Shown: positions 1-8,876, counted from the stretch's first letter. The stretch is DNA of 64,000 bases from Kitasatospora sp. SolWspMP-SS2h (GCF_003259315.1 NZ_QLLT01000002.1:310001-374000); one strand, 5' to 3'. Notes: generated by a model not told the origin, from the sequence alone. Numbers and translations are program-made.

Positions 1-1
1 C

Positions 2-658
2 ACCGTCGGCCACCTGTCGAAGTTCGTCCGCCCGGGCGCCGTCCGGATCGCCAGCACCAGCTTCGGCACGCCGGGTTGGAACGGCCAGCTGGCCGACGTC
101 GCGTTCACCGACCCGGACGGGTCGACCGTGCTGGTGGTGCACAACGAGAACGACGCGCCGCGCGACTTCGCCGTCGCGGTCGGCGGCCGGAGCTTCGAGT
201 ACACGCTGCCCGGCGGCGCGCTCGCCACCTTCCGCTGGCCCGGGTCCGGTGCGCCGCAGCCCGATCGGCGCGAAGTCCCGCTCACCGGGGCCACCGCCAC
301 CGCCCAGCCCGCCGACGCCGACGCGCACCTGGCGATCGACGCCGACGCCGCCACCCGGTGGTCCAGCGGCGCGGCCCAGACCCCCGGCCAGTACCTGCGG
401 ATCGACCTCGGACGGCGCACCGCCTTCGACCGGGTCGCCCTCGACAGCGGCGACAACCTCGGCGACTACGCCCGCAGTTGGCGGATCGAGGCGAGCGACG
501 ACGGCACCCGCTGGCACCCCCTCGCCGACGGCGCCGGCACCGGCCAGCTGACCACCGTCGACCTGCCGCCCGGCACCCGCGCCCGGTACCTGCGGATCAC
601 CAACACCGGTACCGCGCCCGCTTGGTGGAGCCTCGTGGACGTCCGCCTCTACCGCTGA
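2..658 (+). CDS. GH30 glycosidase with C-terminal F5/8-type (CBM32-like) domain, 5' end missing
   Basis: The gene enters from the left edge, so only the C-terminal 218 codons are visible. The first ~75 residues (starting TVGHLSKFVRPGA) match the corresponding stretch of the next gene (GHVSKFVKPGARRIGST), which is a GH30 enzyme, so this is the C-terminal beta-sandwich that closes a GH30 catalytic unit. It is followed by a ~140-residue discoidin-like domain (TATAQPADADAHLAIDADAATRWSS pattern in shortened form, IDLG, YARSWRIEASDDG, RYLRI), the usual galactose-binding fold that anchors secreted enzymes to carbohydrate. Presumably secreted, although the signal peptide lies outside. It is a tandem paralogue of the next gene, differing in its accessory binding module (CBM32-like versus ricin-type). 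The catalytic residues are not in the window, so activity cannot be judged. Confidence 0.8.
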   Translation, partial: TVGHLSKFVRPGAVRIASTSFGTPGWNGQLADVAFTDPDGSTVLVVHNENDAPRDFAVAVGGRSFEYTLPGGALATFRWPGSGAPQPDRREVPLTGATATAQPADADAHLAIDADAATRWSSGAAQTPGQYLRIDLGRRTAFDRVALDSGDNLGDYARSWRIEASDDGTRWHPLADGAGTGQLTTVDLPPGTRARYLRITNTGTAPAWWSLVDVRLYR

Positions 659-764
659 ACCACCCCGCCACCCCGCGCCCCCACCGCGCCGCCGCGCCAC
701 TCCTCCACCCCACCACCCCGTCACCCCGCGCCCGCAACTCCCCACCCCCACAAGGAGCCGCCCC

Positions 765-2663
765 ATGCACGGACCGCACCGCTCCGTCCGCACCGCCGTG
801 GCCCTCGCCCTGGCCGCCGCTGGCCTGGCCACCGTCGGCGGGACGTCCGCCCAGGCCGCCGACACCACCGCCCAGGTCTGGATCACCACCGCCGACGGCG
901 GCAGCCGCCTGGCCCAGGCCGCCTCCGTCGCGTTCTCCGCCACCAGCCCGCAGGCGCAGGACATCGCGGTCAACGCGGCCGACGCGCAGCAGCCGCTGGT
1001 CGGCTTCGGCGCCGCGTTCACCGAGTCCTCCGCCCACCTGGTGGCCGGGCTGTCCGCCACCACCCGGGCCGCCCTGATGAACGACCTGTTCTCCACCGCG
1101 GGCGGCGGCATCGGCCTCAACTACCTGCGCCAGCCGCTCGGCGCCTCCGACTTCGTCTCGCACCTGCCGTTCTACTCGTACGAGGACACCCGGGGCTCGT
1201 TCTCCATCGCCCGCGACCAGCAGGAGATCCTGCCCGCGATCAACCAGGCCCGCGCGGTCAACCCGAACATCCGGATCATGGGCACCCCGTGGTCCCCGCC
1301 CGCCTGGATGAAGACCTCGAACTCCCTCAACGGCGGCAGCCTGAAGCCGGAGAACTACGGGGACTTCGCCGACTACCTGGTCAAGGCGGTCCAGGCGTAC
1401 GGCGCGGCCGGCGCCCCGATCAGCGACCTGACCGTCGCCAACGAGCCCAAGTTCCAGACCACGTACCCTTCCACCGGGATGACGGCCGCCCAACAGGCGG
1501 ACTTCATCAAGGTGCTGGACACCAAGCTGACCGCCGCCGGGCTGTCCACCGACCTCTACGCCTACGACCACAACTGGGACGACACCTCCTTCCCGCTGAG
1601 CGTGCTCTCCCAGGACGCCTCGGTGGCCCGGCTCAAGGGCGCGGCGTTCCACTGCTATGGCGGCCAGCCCGAGGCCGAGCAGCAGGTGGCGAACACCGGG
1701 AAGGCGGTGTTCTTCACCGAGTGCACCGGCACCGACTCCGCCACCCCCGCGCAGACCTTCAGCAGCACCCTGAAGTGGCAGACCGAGAACCTGATCATCC
1801 GCAACCTGCGCAGCGGCGGCCGCACCGCCGTCCTCTGGAACGTCGCCCTGGACGCCAACGGCGGCCCGCAGTACGGAAACTGCTCCACCACCTGCAACGG
1901 CGTGCTGGAGGTCTCGGGCGGCGGCTACAGCAAGAACGCCGAGTACTACGTGCTCGGCCACGTCTCCAAGTTCGTCAAGCCGGGCGCCCGCCGGATCGGT
2001 TCCACCAGCCAGGGCAGCGGCGGCCTCCAGGACGTCGCCTTCCTGAACCCGGACGGCTCGCGCGGCGCCGTGGTGCTCAACGCCACCGGCGGCTCGCAGC
2101 ACTTCTCGATCAGCGACAGCGGCCGCTCCCTGGTCTACGACCTCCCGGCCGGCGCGGTCGCCACCTTCACCTGGCCCGGCGCCCCCACCGGCGGCGGCAC
2201 CACCCCGCCGAGCGGACCGGTCAACACCGCGGCCTGGTACACCCTGACCAACGCCAACTCCGGCAAGTGCGTGGACGCCACCGGCTGGGGCACCGCCAAC
2301 GGCACCGCCGTCCAGCAGTGGGCCTGCGGCAACGGCGCCAACCAGCAGTGGCAGTTCACCCCCACCGACAGCGGCTACTACCGCGTCACCAACCGCAACG
2401 CCGCGGCCGGCGCCCAGGTCCTGGACGTCACCGGGGCCGCCACCGCCGACGGGGCCAAGATCCAGACCTGGCAGTGGTCCTCCGGCGCGAATCAGCAGTT
2501 CAAGCCGGTCCAGCAGTCCGACGGCAGTTGGACGCTGGTCAACCGCAACAGCGGCAAGTGCCTGGACGTCACCGACGTCTCCACCGCCGACGGCGCCCGC
2601 CTCCAGCAGTGGGCCTGCACCGGAGGCTCCGCCCAGTCCTTCCGCCTCACCGCGGTCGGCTGA
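765..2663 (+). CDS. Secreted GH30 family glycoside hydrolase with ricin-type (CBM13) domain
   Basis: 632 aa. It has a Sec signal peptide (residues 1 to about 32, cleavage after AQA), a GH30 (beta/alpha)8 catalytic domain plus small beta-sandwich (about 36-475), a Gly/Thr/Pro linker, and a C-terminal ricin B-type trefoil (about 488-630) with QQW repeats. The expected catalytic pair is present: acid/base E227 in the ANEP motif and nucleophile E319 in FFTECTG. GH30 enzymes hydrolyse beta-linked glucans, galactans or xylans; the exact substrate cannot be told from sequence. The start is supported by an AAGGAG ribosome site 10 nt upstream. The gap to the preceding GH30 gene is only 106 bp, so the two paralogues probably form one polysaccharide-degradation unit. 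Confidence 0.9.
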   Translation: MHGPHRSVRTAVALALAAAGLATVGGTSAQAADTTAQVWITTADGGSRLAQAASVAFSATSPQAQDIAVNAADAQQPLVGFGAAFTESSAHLVAGLSATTRAALMNDLFSTAGGGIGLNYLRQPLGASDFVSHLPFYSYEDTRGSFSIARDQQEILPAINQARAVNPNIRIMGTPWSPPAWMKTSNSLNGGSLKPENYGDFADYLVKAVQAYGAAGAPISDLTVANEPKFQTTYPSTGMTAAQQADFIKVLDTKLTAAGLSTDLYAYDHNWDDTSFPLSVLSQDASVARLKGAAFHCYGGQPEAEQQVANTGKAVFFTECTGTDSATPAQTFSSTLKWQTENLIIRNLRSGGRTAVLWNVALDANGGPQYGNCSTTCNGVLEVSGGGYSKNAEYYVLGHVSKFVKPGARRIGSTSQGSGGLQDVAFLNPDGSRGAVVLNATGGSQHFSISDSGRSLVYDLPAGAVATFTWPGAPTGGGTTPPSGPVNTAAWYTLTNANSGKCVDATGWGTANGTAVQQWACGNGANQQWQFTPTDSGYYRVTNRNAAAGAQVLDVTGAATADGAKIQTWQWSSGANQQFKPVQQSDGSWTLVNRNSGKCLDVTDVSTADGARLQQWACTGGSAQSFRLTAVG

Positions 2664-2722
2664 CCCCGGGCCGACGTCCCGCCCGGGCCGACGACAGGCT
2701 CGGGCGTCCGGCCTGACGTCCC

Positions 2723-2750
2723 GCCCGGGCGTCCGGCCCGACGCCCGGGC
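2723..2750 (+). terminator. Hairpin downstream of the GH30 gene
   Basis: Perfect 11-bp inverted repeat (2723-2733 with 2740-2750) around a 6-nt loop, about 60 nt after the GH30 stop codon. It has no T-run, as usual for GC-rich actinobacterial terminators. A second, longer-looped 10-bp inverted repeat lies at 2799-2808/2835-2844 and may add to it. Confidence 0.5.
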
Positions 2751-2944
2751 CGTCGCCCCCCTGAGCCGGGGTGGCCGGTTGGTGGACCGACCGCCCCAGG
2801 AGTGCCCGTCGCGCGCGTGCCTGAGCGCCCGCGGCGGGCACTCCGTCTCCGTTCCCCCGCAGGGGTGCTGATCCGGTGTCAGTGCGCGCCGCGCCGACTC
2901 GACGTGTTCCGTTCAAGCCCCGATTACCTCACCATGGGACCGTT

Positions 2945-2975
2945 CCGGTGCGCCTACGCGCGTAGCGCGCACCGG
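2945..2975. promoter_or_regulatory. 31-bp near-perfect inverted repeat upstream of the secreted GATase-like gene
   Basis: A perfect 12-bp palindrome (CTACGCGCGTAG, 2954-2965) is extended by matching 9- and 10-nt arms (2945-2953 and 2966-2975), with one extra base on the right. It ends 34 bp before the start of the next gene, the position expected of an operator or a 5'-UTR hairpin. It is the most structured part of the 346-bp gap 2664-3009, which otherwise holds only the two terminator-like hairpins. Confidence 0.5.
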
Positions 2976-3009
2976 TGACGCCCCCACTCACGGCAGAGGA
3001 GATCAACAG

Positions 3010-4479
3010 ATGATCAGGGCTTCCAAGGCCGTCCGCCCGACCGCCCTCGCCGCGACCGGCCTGCTGCTCGCCGCCGCCGCGACCGTCCAGCCGCACCCCG
3101 CCGCGGCAGCCACCACCCTCCGGCCGCAGACCGCCGCCGCGCCCGCCGCTGCCACCCCCAAGCGGGTGCTGTTCGACAACACCAAGGGCGAGACCGCGGG
3201 CAACGCCGACTGGATCATCTCCACCAGCCAGCCCGACCCGCTCGCCCAGAACGCCAACCCCGCCACCGAGACCTCCTGGACCGGCGCCCTCTCCGCCTGG
3301 GGCGTCGCCCTGCAGAAGGCCGGCGGCTACAGCCTGAAGACCCTCCCGGCCGGCAACACCATCAGCTACGGCACCGGCGGCGCGCTCGACCTCGCCAACT
3401 TCGACGCGTTCGTGCTGCCCGAGCCCAACGTCCGGCTCAGTGACGCCGAGAAGACCGCCGTGATGAAGTTCGTGCAGAACGGCGGCGGCCTGTTCCTGAT
3501 CTCCGACCACACCCAGAGCGACCGCAACAACGACGGCTGGGACTCCCCGAAGGTCATCAACGACCTGCTGACCACCAACAGCGTCGACAGCACCGACCCG
3601 TTCGGCTTCTCCGTCGACCTGCTCAACCTCACCACCGACAACCCGCGCGCGATCACCGACACCACCGACCCGGTGCTGAACGGCCCGTTCGGCAAGGTCA
3701 CCGGCTCGATCATCCGCAACGGCACCACCTTCACCCTCAAGCCCGCCGACAACCCCAACGTCAAGGGCCTGCTCTACCGCACCGGCTACAGCGGCAGCAC
3801 CGGCGCCGCCTTCGCCACCTCCACCTTCGGCAGCGGCCGGGTCGCCATCTGGGGCGACTCCTCCCCGATCGACGACGGCACCGGCCAGTCCGGCAACACC
3901 CTCTACGACGGCTGGAACGACCCGGCCGGCACCGACGCCGCCCTCGCCCTGAACACCACCGCCTGGCTCGCCAAGAGCGCCGGCACCGGCACCGGTGGCG
4001 GCGGCACCGGCTGCCCCGCCGCCCAGCTGATCACCAACCCCGGCTTCGAGACCGGCTCCACCGCCGGCTGGACCGAGACCAACAGCGACGGCACCAGCAC
4101 CGTCAACTCCGCCGCCGGCGAGCCCGCCCGCACCGGCGGCTACGACGCCTGGCTCGACGGCAACGGCGCCACCACCACCGACACGCTGTCCCAGACCGTC
4201 ACCCTGCCGACCGGCTGCGCCGGCTACCGGCTGAGCTTCTGGCTGCACATCGACAGCGCCGCCTCCACCACCACCGCCTTCGACACCCTCACCGTCACCG
4301 CCAACGGCACCACCCTGGCCGGCTACGACAACACCAAGGCCGCCGCCGGCTACCAGCAGCGCACCTTCGACCTCGCCGCCTACGCGGGCCGGAGCGTGAC
4401 GTTGAAGTTCACCGGCGCCGAGGACTACACCAAGCAGACCTCGTTCGTCCTCGACGACATCACCGTCGACGTCTCCTGA
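3010..4479 (+). CDS. Secreted protein with GATase-like (DUF4350/ThuA-type) domain and C-terminal Gal-binding-like domain
   Basis: 489 aa with a Sec signal peptide (about residues 1-34). Residues ~50-325 form a Rossmann-like domain: KRVLFDNTKGETAG start, FDAFVLPEPN, the NGGGLFLISDH strand-turn, and GSGRVAIWGDSS near the end. This resembles class-I glutamine-amidotransferase-like extracytoplasmic domains found beside glycosidases, which generally lack enzyme triads. A Gly/Thr-rich linker (about 326-336) leads to a jelly-roll domain opening with NPGFETGSTAGW, a typical carbohydrate-binding start. It follows two GH30 genes, so a role in polysaccharide handling is likely, but no catalytic activity can be assigned. 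AGAGGAG lies 9 nt upstream of the ATG. Confidence 0.75.
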   Translation: MIRASKAVRPTALAATGLLLAAAATVQPHPAAAATTLRPQTAAAPAAATPKRVLFDNTKGETAGNADWIISTSQPDPLAQNANPATETSWTGALSAWGVALQKAGGYSLKTLPAGNTISYGTGGALDLANFDAFVLPEPNVRLSDAEKTAVMKFVQNGGGLFLISDHTQSDRNNDGWDSPKVINDLLTTNSVDSTDPFGFSVDLLNLTTDNPRAITDTTDPVLNGPFGKVTGSIIRNGTTFTLKPADNPNVKGLLYRTGYSGSTGAAFATSTFGSGRVAIWGDSSPIDDGTGQSGNTLYDGWNDPAGTDAALALNTTAWLAKSAGTGTGGGGTGCPAAQLITNPGFETGSTAGWTETNSDGTSTVNSAAGEPARTGGYDAWLDGNGATTTDTLSQTVTLPTGCAGYRLSFWLHIDSAASTTTAFDTLTVTANGTTLAGYDNTKAAAGYQQRTFDLAAYAGRSVTLKFTGAEDYTKQTSFVLDDITVDVS

Positions 4480-4505
4480 CCCCCGACACCCCCGACACCC
4501 CGACC

Positions 4506-4542
4506 GCCGTCGTGGGCACCGCCGTACGGTGCCCACGACGGC
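4506..4542 (+). terminator. Strong intrinsic-type hairpin after the secreted GATase-like gene
   Basis: Perfect 16-bp stem (4506-4521 with 4527-4542) and a 5-nt loop, 26 nt past the stop codon. No T-run. It separates the secreted protein gene from the radical SAM operon. Confidence 0.75.
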
Positions 4543-4650
4543 TGCGACGGCTGCGACGGCCGGGGTGTCCGGGTCGGCCGGGTCATCCGGGTCGGCCGTG
4601 ACAGTGGTGACGATTGTGGCGGAAACCCCGTTCCCGGGAGCCGCGATCGG

Positions 4651-6030
4651 ATGCATGATGACCGGATGAACGGCACCGACCAGCGCTTCCACGTCATCGT
4701 GCTGTCGAACTTCGCCCGGGGCTTCGACAAGTACGCGCTCGCCTACGGCAAGGCGGGAATCCCGGAGAGCACCTACCCGGACCGCTTCCACCTGCTGACC
4801 CGCGCGGAACTGGGCATCGGCACCGCCAAGGCGGGCCGCCTGCTGGCGCGGCTGGCCGTCCCCGGCGACCGACTGCTGGTGCTGGAGACCGCGGTCGACC
4901 CCGGCGAACTGCGCCCCAACCAGGTCACCGGCCTCGGCGCCGAGCTGCACCGGGACCGCATCCGGCTGTCGGCCGTCCACGAACTCGACCCGGCGCCGGG
5001 CGGGAACCCGCCGTCCGGCGAGCCGTTCGTCCTGCGCCCGACCACCGTCGAGGACGCGATGGCCGCCTCGCTGCGCCTCAACCCGGACCTGGCCGACTAC
5101 GCCGACCTGCGGCCGCGCTCGGTCTCGGTGCTGCCGGTCGCCGCCGCCTGCCAGGCCAAGTGCGCGTTCTGCTTCTCCGCCGCCTCGATCTCCAGCGACC
5201 AGCCCCCGGCCCGCGTCCCGTGGGACACCGTCGCCTCCTGGCTGGAGCGCGGTCGCGCGGCGGGCGCCGAACGGGCGGTGATCACCGGCGGCGGGGAGCC
5301 CACGCTGCTGCCGTTCGACCAGCAGCTGCGGCTGGTGTCCGCCTGCGCCGCCGCCTTCCCCAAGACCGTCCTGATCACCAACGCGCACACCCTGGCCGGG
5401 CTCGACCCCGCCACCCGGGCCGACCGGCTGGCCGCCCTGGCCGCCGCGGGCCTGAGCGTGCTGGCCGTCTCCCGGCACCACCAGGACGACGCCACCAGCG
5501 AACGCCTGATGGCGCTGCGCACGCCGGTGGGCGAGGTGGCCGACACCTGGCACGCCGGACGCGACCGCTGGCCCGGGCTGCGGATGCGGCTGATCTGCGT
5601 GCTCCAGCACGGCGGCGTCGCCGACCCGGCGGGCGTCGCCGCCTACCTCTCCTGGGCCGCCGCCCACGGCGTCGAGGAAGTCTGCTTCAAGGAGCTCTAC
5701 GTCTCCACCAGCACCGAGTCGCTCTACCACGACCACGCCGCCAACCGCTGGAGCCGCGACCACCAGGTGTCGCTGTCCGTCGTCACCCGGTTCGCCGAGC
5801 AGCACGGCTTCACCGAGACCGGCCGACTGCCCTGGGGAGCGCCGGTCCTCGACGGCAGCTGGGACGGCCGCCCGATGCGGATCGCCGCCTACACCGAGCC
5901 CAGCCTGCTCTGGGAACGCACCCACGGCACCGTCCGCAGCTGGAACGTCCTGGCCGACGGACGCTGCTACGCCTCCCTGGAGGACCGGGCCAGCGAGATC
6001 CACCCGGCACCCGAGGAGGCGGCGGCATGA
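4651..6030 (+). CDS. Radical SAM protein (first gene of rSAM/aminotransferase/methyltransferase operon)
   Basis: 459 aa. The radical SAM cluster motif CxxxCxxC is seen at C167, C171 and C174, followed by the GGE-type SAM-binding motif TGGGEPT (about 212-218). The ~150-residue N-terminal region before the cluster (VIVLSNFARGFDKYALAYGKAGIPE...) is not a family I recognise. There is no SPASM-type multi-Cys tail, so only one Fe-S cluster is obvious. A late segment reads EEVCFKELYVSTSTES. The ATG at 4651 has GGGAG 10 nt upstream; an in-frame ATG at 4666 is an alternative. The stop overlaps the next start (ATGA), so translation is coupled. The substrate is unknown; a carbon-radical modification of an amino acid or small metabolite is inferred from the partners. 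Confidence 0.85.
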   Translation: MHDDRMNGTDQRFHVIVLSNFARGFDKYALAYGKAGIPESTYPDRFHLLTRAELGIGTAKAGRLLARLAVPGDRLLVLETAVDPGELRPNQVTGLGAELHRDRIRLSAVHELDPAPGGNPPSGEPFVLRPTTVEDAMAASLRLNPDLADYADLRPRSVSVLPVAAACQAKCAFCFSAASISSDQPPARVPWDTVASWLERGRAAGAERAVITGGGEPTLLPFDQQLRLVSACAAAFPKTVLITNAHTLAGLDPATRADRLAALAAAGLSVLAVSRHHQDDATSERLMALRTPVGEVADTWHAGRDRWPGLRMRLICVLQHGGVADPAGVAAYLSWAAAHGVEEVCFKELYVSTSTESLYHDHAANRWSRDHQVSLSVVTRFAEQHGFTETGRLPWGAPVLDGSWDGRPMRIAAYTEPSLLWERTHGTVRSWNVLADGRCYASLEDRASEIHPAPEEAAA

Positions 6031-7133
6031 GGCCCGACGGCACGAGGCCCGACGGCACCAGGTCCGACGGCACGAGGTTCGGCGACTCCCAGCAGCTCCG
6101 GGCGTTCCAAACGTTCCAGCAGTTCCAGGAGTTCCGGCAGGAGCGGCTCGCCGCCGACCCGTCCCTGCTGGACGCCGCCGAGACCAACGTCTACCGGGCG
6201 CTCGCCCCGCTGTGCCCCGCGCCGCCCGAGGACGCCGGCACCCGGACGGTGTACCGCTGCGACCTCGCCCGCACCTGGCTGCGCCGGTACGACCTGCCGG
6301 CGGAGTGGTCCCGCCGCGCCATGGTCGGCCGCGGCGTCCGGCACGGGCTCGACCTGCTCTTCCCCCGGCTGCGCGCCCGGCGGGCCCGGCTCTGGCTGCC
6401 CGCCGACGTCTACCCGGTCTACTTCGACCTGGCCCGCGCCGCCGGTCTCGCCCCCGACTCCTACCCGACCCTGCCCGCCCCCGTCCTGCCGCGGTCCGCA
6501 CCGGACGGCGACCGCCCCGAGTACCTGCTGCTCGCCAACCCCAGCAAGCCGCTCGGCCGCCACCTCACCGACCCCGAGTGCGCCGAACTGACCGCCTGGC
6601 TGGAGCGGTCGCCGCACCGCCGCCTGCTGATCGACGCCGTCTACGACCTGGGCACCCCGTTCGCCCCCGGGACCCGGCGCCTGCTGGAGACCGGCCGGGC
6701 GGTCCTGCTGCACTCCGTCACCAAGGGCTGGCTCCGGCCCCGCACCTTCGGCATCGTCCTGCTCGGCCCGGACGAGCCCGAACTCGCCGACGCCTTCCGG
6801 GCCGACCCGCCCAGCCCCGCCCAACTGGCCCTCGCCGAAAGCCTGTTGACCGACCACGCCGACACCCCCCGACAGGTCGCCGCCGCCCTGGACGCCCGCG
6901 CCGAACGGCTCCTCGCCCGGCTCCCGGACGCGGTCCGCGCCGCGATCCCCACCGCCAGCCGCACCAGCCCGGGCAACTACTTCTTCCCCGTCGACACCCC
7001 GGCCGAGACCCTCCGCCGCGACCACGGCCTGCTCGCCCTCCCGGCCACCGCCTTCGGCGAGACCTCCTGGCCCGGTTCCGTCCTGACCAGCCTGGCCGAC
7101 GCGTTCGGCCCCACCCCGGAGGCCACCCGATGA
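6027..7133 (+). CDS. PLP-dependent class I/II aminotransferase-like protein
   Basis: 368 aa. Fold-type I aminotransferase features appear in order: NPSKPLG (like the NP.NPTG motif), LLIDAVYDLG with D203 to contact the pyridine nitrogen, and SVTKGWLRPRTFG with K233 as the likely PLP Schiff-base lysine. It ends near the compact size of histidinol-phosphate-type aminotransferases. The first ~30 residues are odd: three and a half copies of a 15-bp tandem repeat (6030-6074) encode GTRPD-like repeats, followed by a Phe/Gln-rich stretch (FQTFQQFQEF). It overlaps both neighbours by ATGA junctions, so the three enzymes are surely made together. Substrate unknown. Confidence 0.75.
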   Translation: MRPDGTRPDGTRSDGTRFGDSQQLRAFQTFQQFQEFRQERLAADPSLLDAAETNVYRALAPLCPAPPEDAGTRTVYRCDLARTWLRRYDLPAEWSRRAMVGRGVRHGLDLLFPRLRARRARLWLPADVYPVYFDLARAAGLAPDSYPTLPAPVLPRSAPDGDRPEYLLLANPSKPLGRHLTDPECAELTAWLERSPHRRLLIDAVYDLGTPFAPGTRRLLETGRAVLLHSVTKGWLRPRTFGIVLLGPDEPELADAFRADPPSPAQLALAESLLTDHADTPRQVAAALDARAERLLARLPDAVRAAIPTASRTSPGNYFFPVDTPAETLRRDHGLLALPATAFGETSWPGSVLTSLADAFGPTPEATR

Positions 7134-7894
7134 AGCCGCTGCAGGACCTCGCCGTCTACGACGACGCCGACTTCTACGACCGGGAGTTCGCCGACCGCAC
7201 CCACGACGTCCCGTTCTTCCTCGACCGGGCCGTCCGGGCCGGCGGCCCGGTCCTCGAAGTGGCCTGCGGCACCGGCCGCCTCACCCTCCCGATCGCCCGC
7301 GCGGGCGTCGACATCACCGGTCTCGACGTCATGCCCTCGATGCTCGCCCGGGCCCGCCGCCGCTCCGCCGCCGAACACCTGCCCGTCACCTGGCTCGAAC
7401 AGGACTGCCGCGACATCCGCACCGACCGCCGCTTCGCCCTGGTCTTCTCGGCCACCAACGCGATGCAGCACCTGCACGACCTGGACTCCGTCCTCGCCTT
7501 CCTCACCTCGGCCCGCGACGTCCTGCGCCCGGACGGCACCCTGCTCCTGGACGTCTTCAACCCCGCCCCGGCCAAGCTCTCCCGGCTCCCCGACGCCCCC
7601 TACCACCACAAGTCCGTCACGGACCCGGACGGCACCGCACTCGACGTCCGCGCCGCCACCGGCTACGACGCCGCCACCCAGGTCCTGCACTTCACCCTCG
7701 ACTACCTGCGCGAGGGCGAGCGCGTCCGCACCAAGAAGGTCAGCATGCGCTGCTTCTTCCCCGAGGAACTGCTCGCCCTCTGCCGCCTGGCCGGCCTCGA
7801 CGTCACCGACCGCCACGGCGACTACGACGCGTCCCCGTTCACCAGCACCTCGCCCAAGCAGATCCTGCTCTGCCGCCCGGCCCTCCGCCGCTGA
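7130..7894 (+). CDS. Class I SAM-dependent methyltransferase
   Basis: 254 aa. Rossmann methyltransferase with motif I VLEVACGTGRL (about residues 39-49), motif II around ITGLDVMPSML, and post-motif LVFSATNAMQHL followed by VLRPDGTLLLDVF. It is of the small-molecule type (Methyltransf_25-like). Third and last gene of the operon; its ATG overlaps the aminotransferase stop (ATGA). The set (radical SAM, PLP enzyme, methyltransferase) suggests a biosynthetic route building a methylated amino-acid-like metabolite, though no synthetase, precursor peptide or exporter is adjacent. The end lies 16 bp from the convergent exonuclease gene. Confidence 0.85.
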   Translation: MKPLQDLAVYDDADFYDREFADRTHDVPFFLDRAVRAGGPVLEVACGTGRLTLPIARAGVDITGLDVMPSMLARARRRSAAEHLPVTWLEQDCRDIRTDRRFALVFSATNAMQHLHDLDSVLAFLTSARDVLRPDGTLLLDVFNPAPAKLSRLPDAPYHHKSVTDPDGTALDVRAATGYDAATQVLHFTLDYLREGERVRTKKVSMRCFFPEELLALCRLAGLDVTDRHGDYDASPFTSTSPKQILLCRPALRR

Positions 7895-7910
7895 ACCGCC
7901 GCCCGGCACC

Positions 7911-8876
7911 TCACCGCCCGGCCAGCACCTCCAGCAGCCTGGTCAGCGACGTCCCCAACCCCCAGCGCCCGGCCAGCCACTCCAACCCCTCCGGATCGCG
8001 CGCCACCCGCGGCAGCTCCGGCTCGAACGCGGGCAGCGGCACGTCCCTGGCCACCCGCACCACCGTCGGCGCCACGTCCAGGTAGGGGGCGGCCTCCAGG
8101 ATGTTCCGGCGGCGGGCCGGGGTGAGCCCGGAGGCCGGGTCGGCGGCGGCCGCGCGGACGCCCGCCAGGTCGCCGTACTCCTGGACCAGCTGCGTCGCGG
8201 TCTTCTCGCCGATGCCCTTCACGCCCGGCAGCCCGTCGCTGGCGTCCCCGCGCAGGGCGGCGAGATCGGCGTACGAGGAGCCCGGGACGCCGTACTTCTC
8301 GCGCAGCGCCGCGTCGTCCATCGTCAGTGCCGAGCCGATGCCCTTCGCCGGGTAGAGCACCGTCACCGCGCGGGCGTCGTCGACCAGTTGGAACAGGTCC
8401 CGATCGCCGGTGACGATCTGGACCGGGCCGGTGGCGCGGGTCGCCAGGGTGCCGATCACGTCGTCGGCCTCGTAGTCGGGCACGCCGACGCGGGCGATGC
8501 CGAGGGCGTCCAGCACCTGTTCGATCACCGGGACCTGGGGGGCCAGCGTGTCCGGGACCTCCTCCGCGCCGTCCCGGGCGGCCTCGGCGACGCGGTGGGT
8601 CTTGTAGGTCGGGATCAGGTCGACCCGCCACTGCGGGCGCCAGTCGGCGTCCATGCAGGCGACCAGCTGGTCCGGGCCGTGGTCGTGGACCAGGCGGGAG
8701 ATGAAGTCGAGCAGGCCGCGCACCGCGTTCACCGGCTCGCCCTGCGGGGAGCGGAGCGAATCCGGGACGCCGAAGTAGGCGCGGAAGTAGAGGCTCGCGG
8801 TGTCCAGCAGCATCAGCCGGGGCGCGGTCGGGACACTCGGTGCGGTCGGTGCGGTCACCCCCCGATCATGCCGCAT
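7911..8876 (-). CDS. 5'-3' exonuclease (PolA N-terminal-domain / flap endonuclease type)
   Basis: About 320 aa, equal to the N-terminal nuclease domain of DNA polymerase I as a free-standing protein. It shows LMLLDTASLYFRAYFG, the acid-rich metal-site segments (YEADDVIGTLA and VTGDRDLFQLV) and the helix-hairpin-helix clamp LPGVKGIGEKTA. It removes RNA primers or 5' flaps using divalent metals. Two starts are possible: ATG at 8876 (used here) or GTG at 8858, which begins VTAPTAPSVPTAPRL; neither has a well-spaced ribosome site. It is convergent with the methyltransferase and lies just downstream of the cation exporter on the same strand. Confidence 0.88.
   Translation of the reverse strand: MRHDRGVTAPTAPSVPTAPRLMLLDTASLYFRAYFGVPDSLRSPQGEPVNAVRGLLDFISRLVHDHGPDQLVACMDADWRPQWRVDLIPTYKTHRVAEAARDGAEEVPDTLAPQVPVIEQVLDALGIARVGVPDYEADDVIGTLATRATGPVQIVTGDRDLFQLVDDARAVTVLYPAKGIGSALTMDDAALREKYGVPGSSYADLAALRGDASDGLPGVKGIGEKTATQLVQEYGDLAGVRAAAADPASGLTPARRRNILEAAPYLDVAPTVVRVARDVPLPAFEPELPRVARDPEGLEWLAGRWGLGTSLTRLLEVLAGR

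Noticed and set aside
2929..6501. A 1190-codon open frame on the minus strand
   Set aside because: It lies opposite three well-supported genes, has no recognisable motifs, and consists of Gly/Arg/Ala-rich sequence typical of antisense frames in high-GC DNA.
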